This document shows, piece after piece, positions 1-8,947 of a stretch of 64,000 bases of DNA (the first letter of the stretch is position 1; each line of letters begins with the position of its first letter). The position numbers and the translations under genes are program-made. The notes under the pieces are model-generated. The model was not told the origin of the DNA. It made no database searches and saw only the letters and a list, made by a program, of their open reading frames with translations. Source of the DNA: Brumicola pallidula DSM 14239 = ACAM 615 (GTDB lineage: Bacteria; Pseudomonadota; Gammaproteobacteria; Enterobacterales; Alteromonadaceae); assembly GCF_000428905.1 (NCBI RefSeq), contig NZ_KE386817.1:1-64000 (forward strand). The letters are read 5' to 3'.

Positions 1-225
1 GCAACAGCAAACGCCACACTAAAACAAATGGACGGCTTCGCCATCCGAGCTATCCATCCCCGCCCTGAACGACGAGGCTTTCCGCTCAATTCCGGTAATA
101 TATAAAGCTGTCATATGCAGAATAATAGATAGTCCGGCGGTCTCTACCTGTATGCATAGTCATACCGGTAGCGTTTGCGTTGCTTGTCATTGATAGCCTT
201 GCCAAGTAGCGATTATTTATACCGG
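1..225. other. Left-edge stretch without a recognised gene
   Basis: Frame 1 is open from the window edge to a TAA at 103-105 (34 codons), so this could be the tail of an upstream ORF, but the peptide matches no family I recognise. A small hairpin with one mismatch can form at 31-45. The G+C-rich text at 55-95 resembles the structured right ends of IS200/IS605-type elements, which is only an impression. The rest (106-225) shows nothing I can name. Confidence 0.25.
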
Positions 226-738
226 TTATTTTTGCTTAGCGAAAGTTGACACAGCTACTGCTGCTGCAGTTGCGCTGCAGGTAGTAATAAAACATCCCCA
301 AGCCCAATCGATCAATGATATTTTTAACGACCAATTGGCTAGTATCGCATAATTCGTTAGGTTGTATGTACCATAGGCCGCCAAACCGAGTACAAAGCCT
401 CTAAAGGCAACAACAGGTACGACCTTAGGTGCGACTTTAGGTATGAATTTAGGTATGAATTTAGGTATGAATTTAGGTATGAATTTAGGTATAACTTTCG
501 AACCTTCAGGTGTTGCCATTACTAAGTGATTAAAACTTGGCTGTACGGCCAAAATAGTGATGCTCAAAGCGTAAATGAGGTAAAAGCTAAGCCATGGCCA
601 AACTGGATACGCCACCCTTAACATACCTTGCATTTCTTGCTGATAAATTTCATCTGCAATCAGCCCCAACCAAATAGCGTCCATTAAGCCAAAACATAGG
701 ATAATGGATACCAGTGAGATAAGTATCGCTTTTAACAT
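226..738 (-). CDS. DUF2177 family membrane protein with an internal tetrapeptide repeat
   Basis: This is a small integral membrane protein of the DUF2177 family, whose function is unknown. The N-terminal segment with the MDAIWLGLIA motif and the C-terminal LAAYGTYNLTNYAIL and IDWAWGCF motifs are the conserved parts of the family, and four hydrophobic segments are visible. Around residues 80-110 the protein carries an insertion of repeated K-F-I-P units encoded by a 12-bp DNA repeat, so it is longer than typical members. The start ATG is preceded by AAGGATTAACGGG. It lies 29 bp downstream of the ABC permease/peptidase gene on the same strand and may be cotranscribed. The family call is firm; the role is unknown. 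Confidence 0.8.
   Translation of the reverse strand: MLKAILISLVSIILCFGLMDAIWLGLIADEIYQQEMQGMLRVAYPVWPWLSFYLIYALSITILAVQPSFNHLVMATPEGSKVIPKFIPKFIPKFIPKFIPKVAPKVVPVVAFRGFVLGLAAYGTYNLTNYAILANWSLKISLIDWAWGCFITTCSATAAAVAVSTFAKQK
421..492. repeat. 12-bp tandem repeat, four perfect plus two degenerate units
   Basis: The unit GAATTTAGGTAT is present four times without mismatch at 445-492 and is preceded by two diverged units at 421-444. It lies in frame within the DUF2177 gene, where each unit encodes a K-F-I-P or related tetrapeptide. The unit length is a multiple of three, so copy-number changes alter protein length without a frameshift. Confidence 0.95.
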
Positions 739-767
739 CCCGTTAATCCTTCTTATAAAGTCGGATA

Positions 768-3700
768 TTATAGCTTTCTTACGTTATCACCGCTATCCCT
801 GTCAATAAAGCGAACAAAGGGGTCTATGCCGACATAAGAAAATGACGATTTAGTCTTAATGGTAATGGTATTGGTATTTTCACCTGACGTTAAACGGTGT
901 TTTTGACGATAAACCATCTTATTTTCACTGCTAAAATCATTAGGATCTTGACTGAATAAAATAATGTCAACAAACTCATCAAATGGCTGTTCTGTTTCTT
1001 CACCTTTACCATCTGCTTCAAATTGTGTTGCCGACACCGTTAAGGTTACACTGAATTCATCGTCTTTTTGTTTATTTACGACTGTATCGACTATCTTCAA
1101 GTCATAAATACTGATTTGATTGAACTGAGTATCGATAAATGCATGGTCCTCTTGCAAAGCAACAGACTTTAGCGCGGCAACTAAATCAAGCGTGGTAGGA
1201 TGCACCGTATCACTAAACTTATACTCGGCAATAAGTGCTTTTAAGGCTTTATTCATATTCTGCTCGCCTATTCTGTCACGCAAAGCCATCATAACAATCG
1301 AGCCTTTGCGATAGTGAATATACTGCTGATTTTCTGCCCGCAGCAGAGGCATTTCCTCTAGATTTTCGTTGGCTCTCCCACGTAAATAACTGTCTAGCTC
1401 GAAAGTTAAGAATTTACGTATTTTTTCTTCCCCATATTGCTTCTCCATGACCATTAAAGCGGCATATTGTGAAAGTGATTCAGATAGCACGGCACTACCT
1501 TGCACATTTGCTCCATTCAGTTGATGACCAAACCATTGGTGCGCAACCTCATGGGCGGTTATATAGTAGACAGGATCGATTTCTTTCTTGTCACGCAGGT
1601 CCGTAATAAAACCGATATTTTCCGAATAAGGCACTGTATTGGCAAAACTTTGTGCAAAGCTTCGATAGCCCGGATACTCAATGATACGCAGTTGCTTATG
1701 TTGATAGGGACCAAATGCTTGAGTGAAATAGTCGAGCGAATCTTTGCTTGAATCAATCATACGCTGAACATTCCAAAAATGTTCGCGGTGATAATAAACG
1801 GCAATTTCAACACCGTTATGCATTTCTGTCTTAACCTCAAGCTTGGCTGACATTATATTAAAGAAATTCACCATAGGGCTGTCCATTGCATATTCGAAAT
1901 AACGACGCCCGTCTTGCTCCCATTCCTTCTTCAAGTACCCTGGTACGATCGCAAATTGGTCGGCACTGGTCGACAAGGTGGCTTTAAAGTCTATTAGCGT
2001 TGTTTGTGGCCCGAAGAAACTTTCATTGTAACGAGTCGAATCTTCAAGCAGATAAGCTCTTCGAGGAGGCCCCAATTCACGTTTTCTGCGTTCGTGTTGA
2101 TCGCCAATATAAAAGCCTTGATTTACCCCAAATGAAGGGTATAAGCTGAAGTTAGAAATAAAAGTACCATTGCTAACCACTTCTGTATCCTCGCCCCTGT
2201 CTTTAAATCCCTTATGCTCTCGCACAACTTTAATAGTTCCGTTGCGCTTTTCACCCGGTTGCATCGGTTTATCAAAAGTAAACCAAGCAACGTCAACCAT
2301 CTCTCTTTTACCCAGACTACCGCCTTCAATTTGCACCTCTGAAACAGGACTGAAATTTGGGTGGTTGACTAAAAATTTTTCGATGGATTTATTGGTTCTA
2401 TTTTCGACTATGATTTTGGTGATGGTTTCGACTCTGCGTGCACTTGGGAAAATAGCGATTTCAGCATCTACTGAAATAATAATCGGCGTGGGATCGTCTT
2501 CAAATTTAGCGAATTCTTTTTCATAAAGCTCTCTATCGTCGAGTGCTTCATTTTGAGTAGTAAATTTATTCAGTACTTTTGTGTTGTAATGAATAATTGA
2601 ACCAGAGCCAAGAAATAAGAGCAAACAAACAGAGATAGCAGTAAAGCCACCTCTACCAATTTGATAGGGCAGCATCTTAAATCTAGCCCGCAATCCGCTA
2701 TGCGGACCGCGGTGCCATAAGCTGAAACTCACTATACTAAATACCACCGCGAGTGACGACCAATATAATAAGTACCAATTTTGGGTTGTTAACGTCCAAC
2801 CATAACCATTCATGTCGGAATATTGTAAAATGGGTGCTAGGCTGTATTGGAACATATTATGTTCAATGCCTATTTGACTGAACACGATGGAAACAAAGAA
2901 ATAGCCAACAAATAACAACATGCCTATGTACTTACTCGGGCTCATTGTTTGTAACAAAAACGAAAGTACGATTAGCAGAATCAAACTACTTGCCGCGTAG
3001 TAAAATAAGGATACAACATATTGAATTATATCTAGGTTGCTATAACCTAAAATTAGTTGATTAAAGATTGACGCCAGTATGCCGATCAAAAATATGCTAA
3101 TAATCACTAAGCAAACCGCAATAAACTTAGAAAGCCAAAAGGTTATGTTAGCCACTGGCATACTATCAGTAATATCGCCCATACCAACTGTACGTTCACG
3201 CCAAACAACTTCAGCACTGTAATAAGTAATGACAATAATATTGACCAATCCAAAGGCATTCTGAATAAGCTGCACCATCGTTTGCGTCAAAGGCCAATTG
3301 GACGCTCCGTAAAGACCTATTGGGTCAAGAAACTGAGCAATTAAATTGAAAGCACAAAACAACATAAGAATAGGAAATGCAGGACTAAATAAGATTTGTT
3401 TTATTTCAAATTTAGTTCTTGTCACAAATTGCTGAATACCTGAGCCTGGTTGATATTTTACTTTGCTTAGCGTTGTAGTTGGTGTTTCAACAAACGTGTT
3501 ATCTTTATTCTTCTTCTCTTTAGTCGACTTCATTGTTAACGGCGAAAATATTTTGCCAAAGCCCAACAAGCTAGCGACACCAAGCGTAATCCAAAGCGCT
3601 CTATTAGTAATCACTTCTGCGGTCAACTGCACCGTCATTGTGTTTTTATCAAATGGGGTCCAATAACTCGTCACTTCGCTGAACGTATTGATGCCGAACG

Positions 3701-4325
3701 GATCTATAATTGCGAGGATCTGACGTTGATTTGGTTCATCGAAAATTGCCGATGATACAACGTAAATGATCAACAATCCTAACGCAGTAAGATACACCGC
3801 CATAATACTTCGAAAACGTAATGCTACAGCGTAAAACAAAGTGGATAGAACAAAAATACTGGTGACTGAATAAATAAAAAAAGGAGCAAGGTAAGACACT
3901 AAGTTGAATTCTCCCAACCTCTCTTGATCCAACCATGGCATTAGAGAACCGATAAGCAGGGCAAGTGGCACCATCGAAGACACGCTCACGCACACAAGAA
4001 ACGCACCAAAAAAGCGCCCAAGTTGATAAGACATTGGCGGGATCGGTTTTGTACAAATAATTTCTGACATCATGGAGGTGTCATTTCGACTGGCTGTATT
4101 GGCAACGAAATTGACCACCACAAACATGGCAAAGAGGCCAAAGGTGAGCATTGTATTGGCAATTACATAAGGGCTATTTAAATTAGTATTACCGCCGGCC
4201 CCAGCAGTAACTTCTTCGATAGTCATGATTAAAAAAGGCAGTAAGAAAAACACCAAACAGGTGACAATAAAAGAAGGTTGTTTGATGTAATAACGCCATT
4301 CAAACGCGAGCATCTTTAAAAACAT
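768..4325 (-). CDS. ABC transporter permease fused to an M1-family aminopeptidase domain
   Basis: A 1185-residue fusion. Residues 1 to about 590 are two sets of hydrophobic membrane spans typical of ABC-2 type permeases, separated by a soluble stretch near residue 265. From about residue 600 onward is a periplasmic M1 metallopeptidase-like domain with the zinc motif HEVAHQWFGH near residue 923 and a downstream Glu in a SES motif about 20 residues later, so the zinc site looks intact. RBS AAGGGA precedes the ATG. It follows the ATPase gene by 9 bp in the same operon. Such fusions are known as an annotated family (ABC transporter permease/M1 family aminopeptidase); the transported substrate is unknown, and a peptide exporter or envelope maintenance role is an inference. 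Confidence 0.9.
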   Translation of the reverse strand: MFLKMLAFEWRYYIKQPSFIVTCLVFFLLPFLIMTIEEVTAGAGGNTNLNSPYVIANTMLTFGLFAMFVVVNFVANTASRNDTSMMSEIICTKPIPPMSYQLGRFFGAFLVCVSVSSMVPLALLIGSLMPWLDQERLGEFNLVSYLAPFFIYSVTSIFVLSTLFYAVALRFRSIMAVYLTALGLLIIYVVSSAIFDEPNQRQILAIIDPFGINTFSEVTSYWTPFDKNTMTVQLTAEVITNRALWITLGVASLLGFGKIFSPLTMKSTKEKKNKDNTFVETPTTTLSKVKYQPGSGIQQFVTRTKFEIKQILFSPAFPILMLFCAFNLIAQFLDPIGLYGASNWPLTQTMVQLIQNAFGLVNIIVITYYSAEVVWRERTVGMGDITDSMPVANITFWLSKFIAVCLVIISIFLIGILASIFNQLILGYSNLDIIQYVVSLFYYAASSLILLIVLSFLLQTMSPSKYIGMLLFVGYFFVSIVFSQIGIEHNMFQYSLAPILQYSDMNGYGWTLTTQNWYLLYWSSLAVVFSIVSFSLWHRGPHSGLRARFKMLPYQIGRGGFTAISVCLLLFLGSGSIIHYNTKVLNKFTTQNEALDDRELYEKEFAKFEDDPTPIIISVDAEIAIFPSARRVETITKIIVENRTNKSIEKFLVNHPNFSPVSEVQIEGGSLGKREMVDVAWFTFDKPMQPGEKRNGTIKVVREHKGFKDRGEDTEVVSNGTFISNFSLYPSFGVNQGFYIGDQHERRKRELGPPRRAYLLEDSTRYNESFFGPQTTLIDFKATLSTSADQFAIVPGYLKKEWEQDGRRYFEYAMDSPMVNFFNIMSAKLEVKTEMHNGVEIAVYYHREHFWNVQRMIDSSKDSLDYFTQAFGPYQHKQLRIIEYPGYRSFAQSFANTVPYSENIGFITDLRDKKEIDPVYYITAHEVAHQWFGHQLNGANVQGSAVLSESLSQYAALMVMEKQYGEEKIRKFLTFELDSYLRGRANENLEEMPLLRAENQQYIHYRKGSIVMMALRDRIGEQNMNKALKALIAEYKFSDTVHPTTLDLVAALKSVALQEDHAFIDTQFNQISIYDLKIVDTVVNKQKDDEFSVTLTVSATQFEADGKGEETEQPFDEFVDIILFSQDPNDFSSENKMVYRQKHRLTSGENTNTITIKTKSSFSYVGIDPFVRFIDRDSGDNVRKL

Positions 4326-4334
4326 GATAGTCCC

Positions 4335-5213
4335 TTAGATCGCGTTAGTGCGTTGTTGATGTAAGGTAGAAAAGTAAACATCTTCTAAATTTGTTGGCGC
4401 AGACTCAAAGCCTTCAGGTGGTATGTCGGCCATGACATGAACGACAGTTCTGCCGGCAAACAAGCGTTTAGATATTAATGCCATATTTGCTTCAATTTCT
4501 TTTGCTTCATCCATGCTGACAATTTTTCGCCAAATTTTTCCTTCGAGGTTATTGGTTACTTCAATCGGATTCCCTTGCAATAGTATTTCGCCGGCACCTA
4601 ATACCGCCATATCAGCACACAATTCAGATACGTCATCCACTATATGGGTGGACAAGATAATGACTTTGTCCTCCCCCAGTGTCACCAATAAGTTATGAAA
4701 ACGATTGCGCTCTTCTGGATCTAGCCCCGCAGTTGGCTCATCCACAATAAGCAGGTCCGGATTTCCCAGCAAGGCTTGAGCAATCCCAAAGCGTTGCCGC
4801 ATTCCGCCTGAAAAACCACTCACTGCATTTCTACGATGTTGAAAAAGATTAACATGAGCTAGCAAACCGTTAACTGCCTCTTGGCGTTCGGCCTTATTCG
4901 CAATACCTTTTAAAATAGCCAGATGATCAAGTAAATCATAAGCACTAATACGCGGATAAACGCCAAAATCCTGAGGCAAATAACCTAAACGTTGACGCAG
5001 CTCATTAGGTTGCAACAACACATCAATACCATCAAAGGTAATAGTGCCTGCATCAGCCGGTTGCAGTGTTGCTATGGTTCTCATTAACGACGACTTACCT
5101 GCACCATTGGGGCCTAACAAACCAAACAGACCATTAGGAATAGTAATGTTCACATCATTTAATGCGTTCACCCCATTGTCGTAGGTTTTTGTAATACCGG
5201 AGATACTTAACAT
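4335..5213 (-). CDS. ABC transporter ATP-binding protein, partner of the permease/peptidase fusion
   Basis: A 292-residue ABC ATPase. Walker A is GPNGAGKSS near residue 35, the signature is SGFSGGMRQRFG near residue 130, Walker B is LLIVDEPTAGLDP, and the switch histidine lies in LSTHIVDDV. The short C-terminal extension after residue 215 is typical of CcmA/NodI-like exporters that work with ABC-2 permeases. The ATG is preceded by GAGGACGCT. It is the first gene of an operon whose next gene, 9 bp on, encodes its evident membrane partner. Cytoplasmic ATP hydrolysis would drive export; cargo is unknown. Confidence 0.92.
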   Translation of the reverse strand: MLSISGITKTYDNGVNALNDVNITIPNGLFGLLGPNGAGKSSLMRTIATLQPADAGTITFDGIDVLLQPNELRQRLGYLPQDFGVYPRISAYDLLDHLAILKGIANKAERQEAVNGLLAHVNLFQHRRNAVSGFSGGMRQRFGIAQALLGNPDLLIVDEPTAGLDPEERNRFHNLLVTLGEDKVIILSTHIVDDVSELCADMAVLGAGEILLQGNPIEVTNNLEGKIWRKIVSMDEAKEIEANMALISKRLFAGRTVVHVMADIPPEGFESAPTNLEDVYFSTLHQQRTNAI

Positions 5214-5434
5214 AGCGTCCTCTTCAACCGTTTATTATTATTTTATAGCGCACTTTATAGAGCACTTGACACATCACTTTATGATCGCTTTTATGGCAAA
5301 ATCAGACAAATAACCACAAGCTAATCCGTAACATGACTGTTTTCAACTTATCTAAACTAACAGCGTCAGAATGAAAATTGAACAACTGATGGATAAATTA
5401 GCGGTTTAATTAGTATCTAAATGTTACCAACAAT

Positions 5435-5470
5435 AAAAACGGTCATTTCGATGTCGAAATGACCGTTTTT
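5435..5470 (-). terminator. Rho-independent terminator after ybiT
   Basis: A perfect hairpin (about 15 bp arms around a 5-nt loop) with A and T runs on either side lies 39 bp downstream of the ybiT stop. The run of T on the minus strand fits an intrinsic terminator for ybiT; because of the flanking runs it could work in both directions. The remainder of 5214-5508 shows no gene. Confidence 0.85.
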
Positions 5471-5508
5471 AAATACAACATAAATAGTCTGTGGGGAGCT
5501 AGTCGGAA

Positions 5509-7095
5509 CTAGCGAGAAAGACTCGTATACTCATCGTAAGTCCCTTTGAAGTAGTTAAGTTTTTCGTCTTTAACTTCAATGATGCTGGTTGCCAATGTTG
5601 AAACAAACTCTCTGTCGTGGCTAACAAAAATGAGTGTACCGTCGAAGTTTTTCAACGCTTTATTGAGTGCTTCAATCGCTTCCATGTCCATGTGGTTAGT
5701 AGGTTCATCCATAATAAGCACATTAATATCTAACATCATCAACTTACCAAACATGAGTCTGTTTTTTTCACCACCTGAACATACATTCACTTTTTTGTTA
5801 ACGTCATCAGAAGTAAATAGTAAGCGACCTAATATTGCTCTTACGGCCAAGTCATCATGTTTTGGCGTTCGCCATTTAGACATCCAATCAAACAAAGTAA
5901 TGTCAGCCGAAAAGTCCTCAGTGGTGTCTTGCGGGCAGTAACCGATAGTCGCATTTTCCGACCATTTCACAATGCCGCCATTGACTTTTAATTCTTCCAT
6001 TAAACAACGCAAAAACGTCGTTTTACCCGCTCCATTTTCACCGATGACGGCTAATTTTGAACCCGCTTCTAGGAGAATTTCATTACTTTTAAATAACGTT
6101 TCGCCATCAAAACCATGCGTTATATTAGTTAGTTCAAGTGCTAAACGATGCAGTTTTCTATGCTGTTTGTAATTAATAAACGGTGTTTGACGGCTTGAGG
6201 AAATAACTTCAGTTAATTCTATTTTTTCTAATTTTTTGGCGCGAGATGAAGCCTGCTTGGCTTTTGAGGCATTTGCAGAGAAACGTGCAACGAACCCTTG
6301 AAGCTCCTCAATTTCAATAGATTTTTTATCATTTTCACGATGTATTTGTTCTTGCGCTAATGCAGCTGCTGCCATATACGACTCATAGTTTCCTGGGTAA
6401 ATGCGCAATTCACCAAAGTCGATATCGGCCATGTGTGTGCAAACTGAGTTTAAGAAGTGGCGATCGTGGGACACGATAACCATGGTACATTTACGTTGGT
6501 TCAAAACGTCTTCTAACCACTTAATGGTGTAAATATCCAAGTTGTTAGTTGGTTCGTCTAAAAGTAAAATATCTGGGTTTGAAAATAACGCTTGGGCGAT
6601 AAGTACTCTTAACTTCAAACCTGGCGCAACTTCAGACATTAGGCCAAAGTGGTACTTTTGATGAATACCAGCTTCGACTAACAGTTCAATTGCTCTTGCT
6701 TCGGCAGTATAACCATCCATTTCAGCAAATTCTGACTCTAAGTCTGCTACCTTCATACCGTCATCTTCAGACATTTCTGGTAGAGAGTAAATTCGGTCTC
6801 TTTCTTGTTTCACTTCCCAAAGATTAGCATCACCCATGATAACTGCGTCAACCACTGAGAACTTCTCAAAGGCATATTGGTCTTGACTTAAGGTTCCTAA
6901 TCTTTCACCTGGGGTGATAGATATGTTGCCTGAAGTCGGTTGCAGCTCGCCTGTCATAATTTTCATGAAGGTAGATTTACCACAGCCATTTGCACCGATT
7001 AGTCCGTAACGATTGCCGTTACCGAATTTAGCTGATATGTTTTCAAAAAGTGGCTTCGCGCCAAACTGCATGGTAATATTTGCTGTAGTAATCAA
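5509..7095 (-). CDS. ybiT: ABC-F family ATPase YbiT
   Basis: Closely follows Escherichia coli YbiT along its length. There are two ABC domains: Walker [10 protein letters not shown] and GENGAGKTT, Walker [13 protein letters not shown] and [12 protein letters not shown], joined by a linker rich in charged helix. ABC-F proteins bind the ribosome and modulate translation rather than transport. A longer frame from a GTG at 7146 exists, but the family begins at about [11 protein letters not shown], so a TTG start at 7095 is preferred (about 528 residues, near the E. coli length). No strong ribosome-binding site is visible for either start. An imperfect inverted repeat at 7141-7166 would fall in the leader. 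Confidence 0.93.
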   Translation of the reverse strand: MITTANITMQFGAKPLFENISAKFGNGNRYGLIGANGCGKSTFMKIMTGELQPTSGNISITPGERLGTLSQDQYAFEKFSVVDAVIMGDANLWEVKQERDRIYSLPEMSEDDGMKVADLESEFAEMDGYTAEARAIELLVEAGIHQKYHFGLMSEVAPGLKLRVLIAQALFSNPDILLLDEPTNNLDIYTIKWLEDVLNQRKCTMVIVSHDRHFLNSVCTHMADIDFGELRIYPGNYESYMAAAALAQEQIHRENDKKSIEIEELQGFVARFSANASKAKQASSRAKKLEKIELTEVISSSRQTPFINYKQHRKLHRLALELTNITHGFDGETLFKSNEILLEAGSKLAVIGENGAGKTTFLRCLMEELKVNGGIVKWSENATIGYCPQDTTEDFSADITLFDWMSKWRTPKHDDLAVRAILGRLLFTSDDVNKKVNVCSGGEKNRLMFGKLMMLDINVLIMDEPTNHMDMEAIEALNKALKNFDGTLIFVSHDREFVSTLATSIIEVKDEKLNYFKGTYDEYTSLSR

Positions 7096-7307
7096 AGAAA
7101 CGTCCGAATATAAAAAATTATTAACGTGGCAAAAAGCGTTGCGCACGATTGTTGAAAATCGCGCGCACTATACATGATTATTGCTGTTTATTAAACCAAG
7201 AATAGCGCATGAATGGCTTTCATTTGGGCCGCTTGCAATTGATAAGCGGTATAAAGTTGCTAACCCTTAGTATATACTCGCCTTTTTTATTCCGTGACAA
7301 GTAAATT

Positions 7308-7787
7308 ATGATCCACAATGACGTTCTACGCCGCTTACGTTTCGCCCTGAAACTTAACGATGGTTCTGCTATCGACCTATTTAAGTTGGCCAATTACGAC
7401 ATGGAAACCGAATACTTACAGCGAATAATGAAAAAAGAAGAGGAACCTGGCTTTATTCTTTGTCGTGACAAAATCATTTCTCTGTTTTTAGACGGCTTGA
7501 TTATTAAAAGACGCGGCAAGCAAGAAGGGATTGAGCCTCAATTGCTAAAAGGCGAAGAGCGTTTAAGTAACAACGAAATACTACGTAAAATTAGAATTGC
7601 GATGTCTTATCGTGATGACGATATGATTGAAGTCCTTAAATACGCCAACTTTCGATTTAGTAAAGGTGAGCTATCGGCGCTGTTTCGCAAACCTGATCAC
7701 CGCAGCTACAAGGCTTGTGGCGATCAGCTTCTAAGAAACTTTCTACAAGGCATGGTTAAAAAATACCGTCCCGACGCCAAAAAATAA
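7308..7787 (+). CDS. yehS: DUF1456 family protein YehS
   Basis: A 159-residue soluble protein with two copies of the DUF1456 unit (residues about 5-70 and 85-155). Each contains the R-x-x-x-x-L-K/S-x-x-D-x-x-x-I/L pattern and a C-x-D or C-x-D-Q-x-L element, as in E. coli YehS. Function is unknown. The gene stands alone, divergent from ybiT and convergent with the strictosidine-synthase-like gene. The family assignment is secure. Confidence 0.92.
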   Translation: MIHNDVLRRLRFALKLNDGSAIDLFKLANYDMETEYLQRIMKKEEEPGFILCRDKIISLFLDGLIIKRRGKQEGIEPQLLKGEERLSNNEILRKIRIAMSYRDDDMIEVLKYANFRFSKGELSALFRKPDHRSYKACGDQLLRNFLQGMVKKYRPDAKK

Positions 7788-7813
7788 GACGCCAAGCTTA
7801 ATCTACAAAGGTG

Positions 7814-8947
7814 TCAGTCTATTTTGATAACCGCTATACTGCTGTTGTCTAGAGAACCTAAAAACAAATGACCTTGAAATTCTATTGCCGTAGTGATGCT
7901 TTGATAACCTTTTGCAGATTGCAGGTTTTGGATGACGTCGCCTTCAGGTGTAACACCAATCACAAAGCCATAATGAGAACTGGCTTTTAATAGGCTCTTG
8001 GGTACACCGCCGATAAGCCTGCGTAGAAACGGGTTTTGCGCTAAGCCTTCAACCAAAGGGTCGCGCAAGGTAACGAGTGAAACCCAAAAGATACCATCTT
8101 TAAAGTATAAATTGTCCGGCATTGCTGGAAGTTGCTCAATGAAAATATCACGGCTGCCGGCTTTATCCCCTTGCAACCATAAACGATGAATTTTGGCTTT
8201 ACCCGTTTCATTTATTAGCACAAATTCATCATTGGGGCCAACGGCAACGCCATTGGCAAAAAACAGATTGTCCATTCTTAAGCGTGTTTCGCCCGTTGTA
8301 GGATTGTAGCTCAGTAATCTGCCTGTTGAGCTTGCTTCCAAAAAATCATAAACAAAATTAAGCATATCGAACCTAGTCGATGCATCACTAAACCAAATAG
8401 TCCCGTCGTTAGCAATGTCGAGATGGTCAACAAAAAGTAGTTTTTTACCCTCATATTCATCTACTAAAACACGTATATTACGCTGTTTATCAATGGATAA
8501 AATACCCTTGACTGCATCGGCAACAATTAAGTTGCCTGCAGCATCAAAGCGCAAACCTAAAGGTCGCCCTTGTGTATTAGCAAACTCCTCAAAAGCGATA
8601 CCACCAGAGAGTGAATTTTGCGCGTTAGAAGTTATGCTCGAGTTGCTATATGCTGCTAGTAAGTCCGCCACCAGCGCCCTTACAATTCGGCCATCATCAT
8701 AGCCCGTATACAAATAGCCATCTTCACCAATAACAATATCTTCAGGGCCTTTGCCGACATCGACCAAGAACTGCTGTTGTATGCCAACACTATCTCGCTC
8801 GAAGAGTCCATCGTTTGGCGTATAGACACCAGTTAAGCCGTTATCCGGATCGGGTGACCACGCCACCGGCCTAACGGGTGAGATTAGCCACATAATCAGT
8901 ATTACTGAGCCTAAAACGAGAAATATAGCTAACAAGGTTTTTTTCAT
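7814..8947 (-). CDS. Strictosidine synthase-like / SMP-30-type beta-propeller protein
   Basis: A 377-residue protein with an N-terminal hydrophobic segment (residues about 3-22) that anchors or exports it, followed by a six-bladed propeller. Motifs such as GKGPEDIVIGEDGYLYTGYDDG, RPLGLRFDAAGNLIVADA and DIANDGTIWFSDAS are typical of strictosidine synthase-like proteins and the animal protein APMAP. Relatives include lactonases and esterases, so a hydrolase acting on lactones outside the cytoplasm is possible but unproven. Its ATG overlaps the stop of the tricorn-like protease by 4 bp (ATGA), so the two are translationally coupled. Confidence 0.85.
   Translation of the reverse strand: MKKTLLAIFLVLGSVILIMWLISPVRPVAWSPDPDNGLTGVYTPNDGLFERDSVGIQQQFLVDVGKGPEDIVIGEDGYLYTGYDDGRIVRALVADLLAAYSNSSITSNAQNSLSGGIAFEEFANTQGRPLGLRFDAAGNLIVADAVKGILSIDKQRNIRVLVDEYEGKKLLFVDHLDIANDGTIWFSDASTRFDMLNFVYDFLEASSTGRLLSYNPTTGETRLRMDNLFFANGVAVGPNDEFVLINETGKAKIHRLWLQGDKAGSRDIFIEQLPAMPDNLYFKDGIFWVSLVTLRDPLVEGLAQNPFLRRLIGGVPKSLLKASSHYGFVIGVTPEGDVIQNLQSAKGYQSITTAIEFQGHLFLGSLDNSSIAVIKID

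Noticed and set aside
3736-4056. 106-codon frame on the same strand as the ABC permease in another phase
   Set aside because: Out-of-phase shadow of membrane-spanning sequence; the permease frame is continuous here.
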